Assembly (NCBI GenBank): GCA_013339895.1
Contig: JABACO010000004.1
Span: 1,246,617 to 1,310,616 of the forward strand
Source of the DNA: Ephydatia muelleri
Taxonomy: Eukaryota; Porifera; Demospongiae; Spongillida; Spongillidae
Length of the DNA: 64,000 nucleotides
Direction: 5' to 3'
Shown here one piece after another: positions 13,054-24,098 of the stretch. The translations under genes and the position numbers were made by a program. Position 1 is the stretch's first letter, and each line of letters starts with the position of its first letter. A model generated the notes under the pieces. That model saw only the letters and a program-made list of their open reading frames with translations. It ran no database searches and was not told the origin of the DNA.

Positions 13054-13511
13054 CAGTGTGTCGGATAACAGCCGGACATCGGACATTTTCCGATCAATTT
13101 TGCTATTTGACCGGCCAATTTTACACATGTGCGGTAATGATGTCCGCGCACTATATAATTAAAGCGCTAGCGAGCTCAGCTAATTACAATTTGCTGAGCT
13201 CGCTAGCGCTATCAATTGTGCGCTTGCGCGCTAATTGCTTGCATAACTGCGCTAATTGCATAAGCGCGCGACGTTTGAATTAAGCGGCAGCTGATCGCAA
13301 AGACGATATGAATCCAGCAGTTACGAGTGAGATGTCTAAAAAGCGAGCAGTTACAACATGTAATGTGTTCATCTTCTATACTATAATAACATTTGTATAC
13401 ATGTACATGTACATAAAACAATGTCCGACCAATTTTACAACATGTCAGGTCAAATATTGCAATGGCCTGACATTGTGTCAGGACAATTTTGGAATGTTAT
13501 CCTCTACACTG
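13054..13511. mobile_element. Non-autonomous DNA transposon (MITE) in B1 exon 3
   Basis: 458-bp insertion absent from B2. Imperfect 17-base terminal inverted repeats start CAGTGT and share GGATAACA. It is flanked by a 5-bp target duplication CATCA (13049-13053 and 13512-13516). It carries an internal hairpin at about 13162-13214 with arms of about 20 bases around an AT-rich loop. No coding capacity. The TIR start and short target duplication fit hAT-like elements, but the family is unproven. Confidence 0.85.
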
Positions 13512-14696
13512 CATCATCCCGATATTGGTTTTCTGCATGCTTTATGCCCTCATCTGCCTGTACGGGGACTCGCAGCTCCAGCTGGACGTCGCCCGGATCT
13601 CCATCTTCCTCTTTACACTGCTGATGGGCGTGGTCGTGGTCGGCTACGTGATCCACACTGAGCAGGGCATCCAGAACGTCCTGGTCTTTGTCGCGACGGC
13701 CGCGCTCCACCCGAAAGAGTAGACCTGCGTCCTCCACTTTGTGTGGTACATCATCGCCCTCCCCTCCGGCTACCTCGTGCTCCTCATCTACTCGGCTGCC
13801 AATCTGGACGACAGGAGCTGGGGGACGCGAGAGGCGACCTCGGAGCAGGTGGGTGTGTACAGCTCCACCCGGAGGATCGCGGAGAAGGTGTGGGCGAGAT
13901 TGGTGCTGTGTCTCGACCAATGCACCTGCAGGCCGGTGGTCCCGACCGGCGATAGTAAGGCTCTTCCCTTAGCTCCTCCTCCTTTGGCCCCTGAAGCTGG
14001 TGAGTGGAACTGGCATGAATGATTTTGTTAGTTAGTCCACACACCAAGTTTTCCATTCTGTTGTCAAAAAATGCACAATCTTTTGGATAGCTTCAGGCTT
14101 ACCATAATGCAATGTTAGCCTATTATTTAATTGACACCTATGATCATGCGTCTATGATAGCTCTCTTTTTAAAATTGAGTTGGGGTGGGGGAGGGGGAGA
14201 GAAAAGTCTTTATGCAATATTCCCCTTTTCCCCTTTCATTTTCACGTTTTGTACAGAAGAGACACACTTTATGCAGCCAGAGGCAGATAAGGGTGCCGAT
14301 CTGGTCGAAAAGGGCGACTTTTGACTGAGTGTGGGGTAAGCCATTCAGTGTAGCCTTATTCTTAGCATAGCATCTCAAAAACACCTTGCTTCCTTAATCC
14401 ACCTCTACAGCAATACGCTCGGAATTTTGAGCAACATGGCTACTTCACAGTGCACCTCATAGCCGACATGAAGTCTGAGGTTGTGTATTCCTTCCCCATT
14501 CACCTTCCTTCCCCATTCACCTTCCCTCCCATTTCCCTCCCTCCTCCCCTTCCATATGCCTCTCCTTCCCCCTTCTCCCCTCCCCAATATCTTCCCCTCC
14601 TTCTTTGTCCTATATTCCACACCAGCACATCGTAACATCCAATTTACCATTCTGGTAATTCAGGATTTGATGCCATTGGCATCGATGAAAGAGGAC

Positions 14697-14773
14697 GGAC
14701 CTGCGTCCTCCACTTCGTGTGGTACATCATCGCCCTCCCCTCCGGCTACCTCGTGCTCCTCATCTACTCGGCC
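14697..14773 (+). other. Misplaced 77-bp chitin synthase exon-3 fragment
   Basis: After the GAAAGAG of exon 6 at 14688-14694 the sequence jumps to a copy of the exon 3 segment that B1 carries at about 13723-13797. The shared GAAAGAG lies at both breakpoints. The fragment keeps the GGACC that B1's own exon lost to TAG, and has CTTCGTG as in B2 but GCGTCC as in B1. It was therefore copied before the TAG arose or from another paralogue. Confidence 0.8.
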
Positions 14774-15048
14774 CCTATGGAGACTGTATGTAAAGAAATG
14801 TTGGTTATTCATTGGTGCATTTGTAATTTTGTATGTCTTGATGTTCCTTACCTCAACCACTTAAAAAACAAACTAACCGCATATGCCGACAAAATTGCCC
14901 ACCGCTCTTTAGCGTATCAAACCTGCTACTCGCTACATCTTCATGTACAAACCAAACAGCCTAAACTTACAATTCAGAAAAAAGAGAAGTAACACTGAGC
15001 CTCCAGTGGAAAAAGAGCCTGTGGCGTACAAAATCTTACACGTGCAGA
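14774..15048. other. Left flank of the hAT insertion, unassigned
   Basis: Shows no match to B2 downstream of exon 6. The plus strand has a short open stretch at about 14865-14990, rich in Lys and His. It may be the left part of the retroelement remnant that resumes at 24099 after the hAT element; this is inference from position only. Confidence 0.3.
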
Positions 15049-15256
15049 CAGTGGCGTAGCAAGGGGGGGGGCAAGGGGTGCGGTCGCCCCGGGCGCCGAG
15101 TTGAGAGGGGCGCTAAAATCGTGGGGAAAAAAATTTTTTTATAGGTCAAACAAAAATTTTAAAAGTAGGTCTAAGGTCAGGCTCAGCATAATTTCTTTGA
15201 TAATCGTACGGTACCGGTTGTCACTCAAGGAAAAATTATATAGCGATCATAGGACG

Positions 15257-16555
15257 TATGGAACGCCCGAGCCGCCAAAATTCACCAAAATACGGTATGT
15301 TGGAAAAAAAAAATTTCACGGAAAAAAGTTTTTTTTCAAAAAAAAAAAAAAAGTAAGCCTCTGTTTTACGGAGAGAAGTTGCTGTTTTACGGACGATTCG
15401 AATGAACGCTCTCTTATTAGAACACTTGTTTACACCTGTAGTGCACGGTTTAGAGCCAGCTACACGACCGTCTCGCTTCGACTTTCATCACCCTTTCGTT
15501 ACAAGTGACAAGGGAGCGCAACGAAATCAAATCCTTCTGACCAGATCAGCTGTACCAGGGAACAATGCTCGACCGATAGTTACGGCTAGCTGCGGCCTTG
15601 TTTCGTATGCGCATCTTCGCTAACATCTTACTCTACCATGTACCTACGGGCCTGAGCTTGATCCAGAGCAATACGTGACGAATTAACCGATTGAAAGACT
15701 TTCTGATAGGACCTTCAGTACTTCGGAAAGTGTAGCTGGCTCTCTACCGGTTTCTTTCTTTGATGTTGCAGTCGCTCCGAAGTTCGCGAGCGTAAATTTA
15801 CCATGACACCTCTTTCCTTCCGTGCTGGTTGTTACTAGTTGTGGTTTCATATACAACATTTCTGTCCTCTGCACAATGCGATTGTCCATACTGGCACAGT
15901 GCGCTGAGCTGTGCTGTCAAGAGGTCGGATGCAGCACGGTATATTACACATTTCCTGATTGGCCTACTTGCTTGACAAACCGTGTGCTAATCATGTTTTA
16001 CTAGAGCTCTACTCTAGTATCTATGTCCGAATTAAAAGCTTGCATTTACTTATACCGGGTGCTTCACAATGAATACAACATATTTCAATCACAATAATAT
16101 TTCACAGCATAGTACAAAAATATGAAAGAATAACATCTTGCATTTCTTGAGAACACCCAATATTCCATGTTACACCAGATTAGTCAAGTTTAACATACTA
16201 TTAATAGTTGATGTTAAGAGTTCTCTCAAAGTAGTAGTATGGAAGAAAATGCTCTGTTGGTGGGCAACAAATACATGTGCTAAAAGACTGTACCAGCATG
16301 AAAATTGGATGAGAAAAATTATATCCCATCACTATTGATCATGGTTTGAATTGATTTCATTTCCCACAGTATGCAGTTTCTATTTGCAAAACAACACCAA
16401 TGTTAAGGTTACAGAGGGCATCCACTAAAGATGCACCAATTGCAAGTGAAAAATATCGTTCTATTAACTATATTCCATTAACAGAATAATGTAGACCAAG
16501 ATTATGAATTATTACATGGATAGGAATTAAGGAAGACACAAAAGATGATCATTTT
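15257..16555 (+). repeat. Left terminal inverted repeat (1299 bp)
   Basis: Reverse complement of 20897-22199. It includes a long A tract near 15338 and several short open stretches, all mirrored in the right arm. The longest is a 68-codon ATG frame (15889-15683 minus, 21563-21769 plus), with no recognised product. Confidence 0.95.
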
Positions 16556-17489
16556 ATTATCACCCGAGGAAAGGAAGAGACTGGAGGAGCTGGAGAGAGT
16601 GAGGCTCATTCAGGTGAAGAGAAATGAAGAGATTGAAGAGAGGATGATGAGAAAGGAGAGGAGGCGGGTCAAAGATGCACTGAAAAGTGAAAATCCTGAT
16701 TGGAGTGGTGCAGTCAGAGTTGTGGAGAAAAATTAGTCACTGGTCGTCTAAGAAGTGCTGGGATAGTAGTACCGCGGGAAAGAGTAAGAGAATCTTTAAG
16801 AAGAATTGATCCAAATGGGATAACTACACGTTTCAGAGCAGTATTGCATCGTCGGGTGTATTCGGTGCATTCGCCTAATTCATTGTGGCATATTGATGGT
16901 TACCATAAATTGATAAGATGGAAAATAGTTATTCATGGTGGCATTGATGGATTCAGCCGCCTTATAGTCTATCTCAAAGTAGCAACAAATAACCGTGCCT
17001 CTACTGTTTTATCAGCATTTCAGAAAGCTGTGGCAAGAATATGGTCTACCTTCCAGAGTAAGAATGGACAAAGGTGGCGAAAATATATTGGTGTCTCAGT
17101 ACATGGTAGAACAACGAGGTGCTGGTAGAAACAGTGCCATTATGGGACGCAGTGTACACAATCAAAGAATTGAACGCTTTTGGAGAGATCCGTTCACTGG
17201 CTGCATAAGCTTTTTTTATCACTTGTTCTACTTTATGGAGGACATCAATATTCTTAACCCTGATAGCCACTTGGATTTGTTTGCTTTGCATTATGTTACT
17301 ATTAGTCTGCTGCAGGGACAGTTGGATGGCTTTAAAAGTGGCTGGTGCCAGTATTCAATAAGAACGGAAGGAAACAGGACACCACTGCAACTGTGGACAA
17401 TGGGTCTGTGCACAATGGATGAATCCTCTTCAAGTTGCATGGTTGCAAGGGGTTTAGTTGAGGTTAGTGCTTTGTATTGTGCAGACTAG
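16545..17489 (+). pseudogene. Broken DDE integrase-like transposase
   Basis: Two overlapping plus-strand frames give one protein split by a frameshift at about 17010-17040. The upstream part (from about 16740) has a GRLRS-G block, then RIDPNG, then [12 protein letters not shown] with the first catalytic Asp near 16894. After the shift comes RMDKGGEN with the second Asp near 17066, and RIERFWRD with the Glu near 17172. The Asp-Glu gap is about 35 codons, a DD(34/35)E core. A preceding 63-codon frame (16545-16736) is a charged Glu/Arg helix, perhaps the N-terminus in another frame. The usual helix-turn-helix N-terminus is not recognised. The shifted frame means this copy makes no complete transposase, although its repeats look fresh. 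It may have been mobilised by an intact relative. Confidence 0.8.
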
Positions 17490-19974
17490 TCCTGTAGTGT
17501 GTGTTATTAAGAGCAAGCCATGTTAGCAGCATTAATTATGTTGTTTAAGTCCTGAAAAATGTGTCTTTGAGTATGGACTGTTTATTATTTGAAGGATTAT
17601 TTTTGTTATGCCTGGGGGTGCAGGAGTGGAAAAATACGCATTATGAATTCGTGCATTTAATTTGCACCTTGTATCTTAGCCTGATTCTGAAAGTTATGGG
17701 ATTGATTGGAATGGTCCAGTTCCTCTCAACATTGAGCACGAACAAGTCATTGTGGACGATCCACCAGTACTGCTTTCTGCAACTCAGAAGGCAGCATTGG
17801 ATCAACAACTGCACACTAGTATGATACCGGGATCAGAGTGCAGCATTGAACAGTCATTGATTAACCATTTCATGGTGGCTAAACTGTTTGTTCATTCATT
17901 GCATCCACAGTAGTACTATAATGTCACTTTTTAGAAATGAAGTTATTTGACTAATCACTTCATTTGCACTTGATATGACCCATTAGTTAAGTGTTACCAG
18001 TTATTTAAATGGACACCCAGAACCCTCCGTTTAAAGTAAACGCCCTTACTGACCAGTAGTAGTAGTACAGTAAGCGACAACCACTATGTCATGATGGGGC
18101 TGCGTACAATATTACTGCTACGGGGCAGAGAGAATGTCCCAGTTCCTCTCATAAGAAGTCATTGTAGATGATTCACCAGTTTTTCCACTATGGGTCAGAA
18201 AGCTCTATTCAATGGTGAATCTGGGGGTGGGGGAAGACAAAAGAAGGTGTGGTGTGGGGGGAGGGAGGGTGTGTCCATTTCAGCTGCATCTTTATACATG
18301 TATATACATGTATATTAATAATGCATGGAACATGTAATACAAATACAAAAGAGTGAAAAGGAACGGCAGGAATGCATACTCATCATCAGATGAAGAACCC
18401 ATTCTTCACCAATGAAATATATATATATTGGCAGTATGTATTTTAACTACAAATGAAATAAAAATAGTATGACAACAGTAAACAGATGTTAGCAAATGTA
18501 AAAATATACAAGGTCTAACAAGCTAGCATCCCTACATATTAGAAAATTGCAGTACAGTTAAAATGTCTTGTCTGCATAAAATTTACTTGTTGACATTCAA
18601 GACCTTTTCTGTGCGCAAGCACTAGCTCACTGAAATAACTGCTATGTTAATGGATACTATGAAACAGACATACTAACTTAGTTGAAATACAAAAAGTAGT
18701 GTCATTATTTCGTACTCGTATCTTTAAAAACGCCGAGGGCGTAATACAATATTTGTTCATTTTTTGCACAGTTCCACATGGGTCAATAAATCACCCATAG
18801 GAAGACAAAGCCCACATTTCAAACACTTCATCATCTGAAACATATCAACAGACTGTATGTACATTAATTGGTTATGAAAAACAAGCTGCTTACACTAGTT
18901 GAACCTGATTTCATGCATGACATGTCTAAATCCTGCTGCAGTGGGACCAAATATGTTTTGCAGCATCCATATCTTTCCTTTAAGACTGCTGGTGAACTAT
19001 ATGTCAGGTTTGACAATGGTTCCAACTGTGCTGAATTAGGTTTTGCCTTGCACATGACGTAGCCACTTGAAAGGTGCGACTTTGAGAATGAATGGTATCC
19101 CTAAAGCTTTCTGCATCAAAATTCAAAGCAGAAAATCCTATAACTTTCTCCCCTAACCCAGCCATATGAAGTTTATCTTTTTCATCTTCACTGCTAGGGC
19201 TTGATACTGTTGATGATATGCAAGGCAAACAAAGCGATGTTTCCATTCCGGTTTTTGCTGAGTAGATTTAACCCTGGTCTTCTGTTGAGCAAATGCAATA
19301 CTTCATCTCCAGCAAGATTGGAATGCACATTTATAAGCTCACCAATCCGCAAATGTATGCTGTGGGTTTCAGAAACATATCAGTTGGAATAGTAGTTTTT
19401 CAAAACAGAAAGGTCAGAACATACTAAACTATTCTTACTAAGATAATTGCGTACATAGTAAGCAAAGAAATCCTGATCGTATCCACACTTCATGTTGTGT
19501 ATGCAAGAAGGCAGGTACCTGTTACACGCCTTGACGTCACGGTATATAATACATAACAAGGTTGAGGAATGGATAAGGATAAGGAAAGACGAAGCTACAC
19601 AAGGATAATAAAGTTGAAGCTGTTGATGAACCAGCAAAATGTAAGGGAGTGACAAAGAGTTTAGCTATGAACATGTGGCATGATGGGAAGCAGAAGAATG
19701 TGTCCCAGAACCTGAGGAAATGGGTACGTAATACAATGATTATTAATTTGTACCTCTCACATGATGTGGCTTTATCTTCAGCCATCTCCAATCACAGCAA
19801 GTACATGTGGCTATCCCACCTGAAGACCTAGGTAACATAAACAAGATTTCAATGTGAGTTGAAAAATTCTATATATTTTTTATATTTAGGTTATACTGAG
19901 CCCAGTGTACTTGTAAGGCAAACATCTTCATCACACAGCCTATGGTCAGTACATGTTGAGTACTCCACTACACT

Positions 19975-19976
<2 letters not shown>

Positions 19977-20050
<74 letters not shown>
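19977..20050. repeat. (GT)n microsatellite
   Basis: About 36 GT units in the interior of the nested transposon. Confidence 0.95.
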
Positions 20051-20054
<4 letters not shown>

Positions 20055-20335
20055 CAGAGGGCTTACACTAGTGTGTGTGTACAGGGTGTCTACACTTTGT
20101 GTGAGTATGAGTGTGAAGTGTGTGTATGTGTGTGTGTACAATGATGTGTTGTGTGCTTACACAGTAGTGGTGTGTGTGAAGACAAAAGAAGGTGTGGTGT
20201 GAGGGGAGGGAGGGTTGATGAGTAGGTGGGTATGGTATCAATTAGTGTAAGGAGTGCAGCTCTAGGCACACCAAAACTAATCAGCCATTTAAAATAAAAT
20301 TGTTTTCTCTTTGCAGCCTTGCAGGCCTCCACAGT

Positions 20336-20338
<3 letters not shown>

Positions 20339-20423
<85 letters not shown>
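20339..20423. repeat. (GT)n microsatellite
   Basis: Second long GT run of about 42 units, 300 bases after the first. Confidence 0.95.
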
Positions 20424-20424
<1 letters not shown>

Positions 20425-20896
20425 TTTTATTTATCCTACAGTCCTCAAATTCTACCTGATGGAGAATTGCATGTGGATTCATCATGTTTGTCCAAATCAA
20501 GCTTACATCGTGTGAATGTGATCTGTACTGATTTCTGTTTGAAACCAAAACAAAAACAATTTGTCTGGTTACAGTACAGTTCACTATATCACTGCTGCAT
20601 GCAATTTTGCACTCCCCCACTTTGATTGATCCTCTGCAATACATGTATGGGTTCAAATTTTTTTTACCCTACACAGGACCATAGAAACGAAGTCAAGTGA
20701 ATATATTTAAATACTTGCATAGCATATGGGCTCATTGCTACTGCATGCTCACTGAAAAGCATGTTAGCATTTTCATGTGTGCTTCATTTAGTTTCAAGCT
20801 GATAGACATTTTAAAATACAGGCAAAGCAATATTACAATATGATCAATCCGAGCCTGTTTTTGGACAAAAATGTTAGCTGGTTCTTGGTTAAGTTC

Positions 20897-22199
20897 AAAA
20901 TGATCATCTTTTGTGTCTTCCTTAATTCCTATCCATGTAATAATTCATAATCTTGGTCTACATTATTCTGTTAATGGAATATAGTTAATAGAACGATATT
21001 TTTCACTTGCAATTGGTGCATCTTTAGTGGATGCCCTCTGTAACCTTAACATTGGTGTTGTTTTGCAAATAGAAACTGCATACTGTGGGAAATGAAATCA
21101 ATTCAAACCATGATCAATAGTGATGGGATATAATTTTTCTCATCCAATTTTCATGCTGGTACAGTCTTTTAGCACATGTATTTGTTGCCCACCAACAGAG
21201 CATTTTCTTCCATACTACTACTTTGAGAGAACTCTTAACATCAACTATTAATAGTATGTTAAACTTGACTAATCTGGTGTAACATGGAATATTGGGTGTT
21301 CTCAAGAAATGCAAGACGTTATTCTTTCATATTTTTGTACTATGCTGTGAAATATTATTGTGATTGAAATATGTTGTATTCATTGTGAAGCACCCGGTAT
21401 AAGTAAATGCAAGCTTTTAATTCGGACATAGATACTAGAGTAGAGCTCTAGTAAAACATGATTAGCACACGGTTTGTCAAGCAAGTAGGCCAATCAGGAA
21501 ATGTGTAATATACCGTGCTGCATCCGACCTCTTGACAGCACAGCTCAGCGCACTGTGCCAGTATGGACAATCGCATTGTGCAGAGGACAGAAATGTTGTA
21601 TATGAAACCACAACTAGTAACAACCAGCACGGAAGGAAAGAGGTGTCATGGTAAATTTACGCTCGCGAACTTCGGAGCGACTGCAACATCAAAGAAAGAA
21701 ACCGGTAGAGAGCCAGCTACACTTTCCGAAGTACTGAAGGTCCTATCAGAAAGTCTTTCAATCGGTTAATTCGTCACGTATTGCTCTGGATCAAGCTCAG
21801 GCCCGTAGGTACATGGTAGAGTAAGATGTTAGCGAAGATGCGCATACGAAACAAGGCCGCAGCTAGCCGTAACTATCGGTCGAGCATTGTTCCCTGGTAC
21901 AGCTGATCTGGTCAGAAGGATTTGATTTCGTTGCGCTCCCTTGTCACTTGTAACGAAAGGGTGATGAAAGTCGAAGCGAGAAGGTCGTGTAGCTGGCTCT
22001 AAACCGTGCACTACAGGTGTAAACAAGTGTTCTAATAAGAGAGCGTTCATTCGAATCGTCCGTAAAACAGCAACTTCTCTCCGTAAAACAGAGGCTTACT
22101 TTTTTTTTTTTTTTTTTTGAAAAAAAACTTTTTTCCGTGAAATTTTTTTTTTCCAACATACCGTATTTTCGTGAATTTTGGCGGCTCGGGCGTTCCATA
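20897..22199 (-). repeat. Right terminal inverted repeat (1303 bp)
   Basis: Mirror of 15257-16555, ending CGTTCCATA at the 6-bp target duplication. Confidence 0.95.
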
Positions 22200-22544
22200 A
22201 GGACGACTATCGTTTGGATCGGTGTCTCTTGGCCTGAAATAGTTCGAAGAGGCAGGTAAACAGAAAATAAGTTAATAGAGGAGTTGCATTGACGTCACGC
22301 GCGCCTTGCATTGTTTAGTTACATCATATGTATGCTGCTATTTATGTATACGGCACGCTATAAATATGTACCACGTGAGCGAATGCTGCCGCCTTCTATT
22401 GTTCCCGTCCGGTTATTGTTTATCTCGTACCCACGCAGCGCATATTTATAGTAACTGATGTAAGACGCGCGCGACGTCACAAGCAACTCCTCTATTAACC
22501 CGCTAGTCTCGCTTAAAAAACTTTGTTGTCCATGCCCTTAGACT

Positions 22545-23811
22545 ATGATAATAAAAATGAGTTTTAAAAATAAACCTTCAGGTTCGTACTACAGAAAGCG
22601 CTCGGCTCAGCGTGAAGTTGATCGCCAAAAGGAATGCGGTTCTTTGCTTAAATTCTTAAAAGTTGACCAGCCGGAGCAGCCAAATCAGTTGGACAATGAA
22701 TACGAGCAGAGTGAAATGGAGAAAGTAGATAGTTCTCAAGTATTTGACGAAGAAACATCTGATATCGACAAAACTGATGACACGATACAAGTAAAGTCCA
22801 AGCATGAAGAAAAAAGAAAATCGTTCTGGAGACTTTGCATATGAGTCTTCTGCAGAAGTGTCAGAACCAGAATCCGATAAGTTTCCTACGTATATCAAAG
22901 ACATTGGTCTTTGGCTGCGGCCAATTAAAGACTCCCTGCGATTGCAACTCGTTGAGCAGGGTGTCGGTGAACTGCAAAACAAAGCAGGCCCATTTGTGGA
23001 AGATGTTGATGAACGTGGAACTTCCAGATCTCTGACAAGTCAGTGGTTCATAAAAACTTTGGCAAATGGTAAAGAACTTCCTAGAGACTGGCTAATTTAT
23101 TCTCCTGTCAAAGGAGCTGCCTTTTGCTTTTGCTGCATTTTATTTCCTCACACGCAATCAGGTCAAGGAGGTACAGTTAGTTCATTCGCAAGTCAGCATG
23201 GGTTTTCTAAATGGAGAAAGTTGAATCCAAGAATTCTTGATCATGAAAAGAGTCCATATCATAGGCAGTGTTATTTAAGCTGGAAGGAACTTGAGGCTGG
23301 ATTGCACGCAGGAGCATTGATTGACCACTCGTTGGAACAAGCTATCCAACCTTCTGATAATGAGACGAGTTCAATAAAGGCTAAGTGAATGAGCAGGTGC
23401 AAGGATTTGAGCAAAAAATATCCAGGACATTTGGACGACATTGAATTGCTGGAGGAGCTCTTGGCACTAGGAAGATTGATGCGGTCAAACACCTCCACGA
23501 AGCAAGGTGACGTTAGAAATTTTTCAGCTCTTGATATATTACGTTACATCTCGTCCATTTCACTGGATGCATTTCCAAACTTAGTTATTGTTCTGCAGTT
23601 ATTCATCACCATTTCTGTCAGTGTGGCGACAGCTGAGAGAAGCTTCAGCAAACTGAAACTCCTGATGAATTATCTTCGGACATCAATGGGACAAGACAGA
23701 CTATCAAATCTTGCAACATTATCAATTGAACACGAATTAGCCTCCAGACTTGATCACGATGACGTGATAAATACTTTTGCTTCTGCAAAAGCTCGAAAAA
23801 TTAACCTGTAG
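22545..23811 (+). pseudogene. Internally deleted hAT transposase (TTF zinc finger plus dimerisation domain)
   Basis: Remains of the hAT transposase. The N-terminal frame 22545-22844 shifts near 22810 into the frame 22804-23388. That frame carries a TTF-type zinc-finger region with FCFCCILF and a downstream HRQCYLSW, as in ZMYM1-like hAT proteins. A TGA at 23386-23388 is followed in the same frame by 23389-23811, which holds the hAT C-terminal dimerisation block (ATAERSFSKLKLLMNYLRTS). The RNase-H-like catalytic core that should separate the two blocks is missing, so an internal deletion is inferred. It is non-functional. Confidence 0.85.
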
Positions 23812-24098
23812 ATACAGTAATTCTTTGCGCAGTTTGATTTAACAATAGTTTGTTAAAACTAGTCAAGCAAAAAAACGCGGATAACTAAATTTTGGTTAAT
23901 GATTTTAAAGTTTAAAACTTTTCTAAGTTTTCTGTTGCTTTGGTTCAGTATTAAATTTACAATCCTGCATTTCGTATCATTTGCATGTTATTTCTAATAT
24001 TTATTTGTGAAATACGTTTGACTTGAGTTTATGGGTGGGGCGCCAACAAGTAGCTCGCCCCGGGCGCCAGGAGACCTTGCTACGCCACTGCGTGCAGA

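Larger units (their letters stand above)
9060..14773 (+). pseudogene. Chitin synthase B1, broken copy
   Basis: Paralogue of B2 in the same exon layout. Exon 1 is 9060-9470, exon 2 is 10551-11049, exon 3 starts at 11311, and remnants of exons 4-6 lie between 14260 and 14696. Exons 1-2 look sound. Lesions against B2: a TAG (11844-11846) for a Gln; one extra base near 12850 undone by one lost base near 12888, changing about 12 codons just after QRRRW; a 458-bp MITE (13054-13511); a 93-bp deletion near 13680 between ACGTC repeats; a TAG (13720-13722) for a Trp; a deletion with an in-frame TGA in exon 4 near 14325; a lost base in exon 6 near 14668. The end is replaced by a misplaced 77-bp piece of chitin synthase exon 3. 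SAM-2 and the C-terminal exons are absent. It cannot make a full synthase. Exons 1-2 could still be transcribed. Confidence 0.92.
17490..20896. other. Interior of the nested transposon, mostly non-coding
   Basis: Contains two long GT microsatellites and AT-rich sequence. On the minus strand, 19655-18860 shows a chain of short open stretches with protein-like composition (ending CSDLSVLKNYYSN; a run containing HLLNRRPGLNLLSKNRNG; and a run containing SALNFDAESF), each in a different frame. They may be exons or remains of a second transposon gene. No family recognised. Confidence 0.4.
15257..22199. mobile_element. Integrase-type DNA transposon with ~1.3-kb inverted repeats (IS3EU-like)
   Basis: 6943-bp element inserted in the hAT. 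Its ends read TATGGAACG...CGTTCCATA, and an exact 6-bp target duplication AGGACG flanks it (15251-15256 and 22200-22205). The terminal inverted repeats are 15257-16555 and 20897-22199 and differ at only a few bases plus homopolymer lengths, so the insertion is young. The interior encodes a DDE transposase of the retroviral-integrase fold. TAY/RTA ends, 6-bp duplication and this transposase fit the eukaryotic IS3EU superfamily as I recall it; the label is tentative, the boundaries are not. Confidence 0.9.
15049..24090. mobile_element. hAT transposon carrying a nested transposon
   Basis: Terminal inverted repeats CAGTGGCGTAGCAAGG at the left and its complement ending at 24090, flanked by an exact 8-bp target duplication CGTGCAGA (15041-15048 and 24091-24098). 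TIR start CAGTG and 8-bp duplication are typical of hAT. Without the nested element (15257-22199 plus one 6-bp duplication) it is about 2.09 kb: 208 bases on the left and 1885 on the right, the latter encoding remains of a transposase. Confidence 0.95.

Noticed and set aside
11936..13151. Long open frames on the opposite strand or in other frames over exon 3 of B1 and B2 (also 44990-45772)
   Set aside because: G/C-rich exon 3 keeps shadow frames open; they contain no domains and follow the real frame's codon pattern.
15402..15623. Short genes seen twice as mirror images (15402-16338 and 21114-22050)
   Set aside because: They are the same sequence in the two inverted-repeat arms; no coding signal beyond being open, no recognised product.
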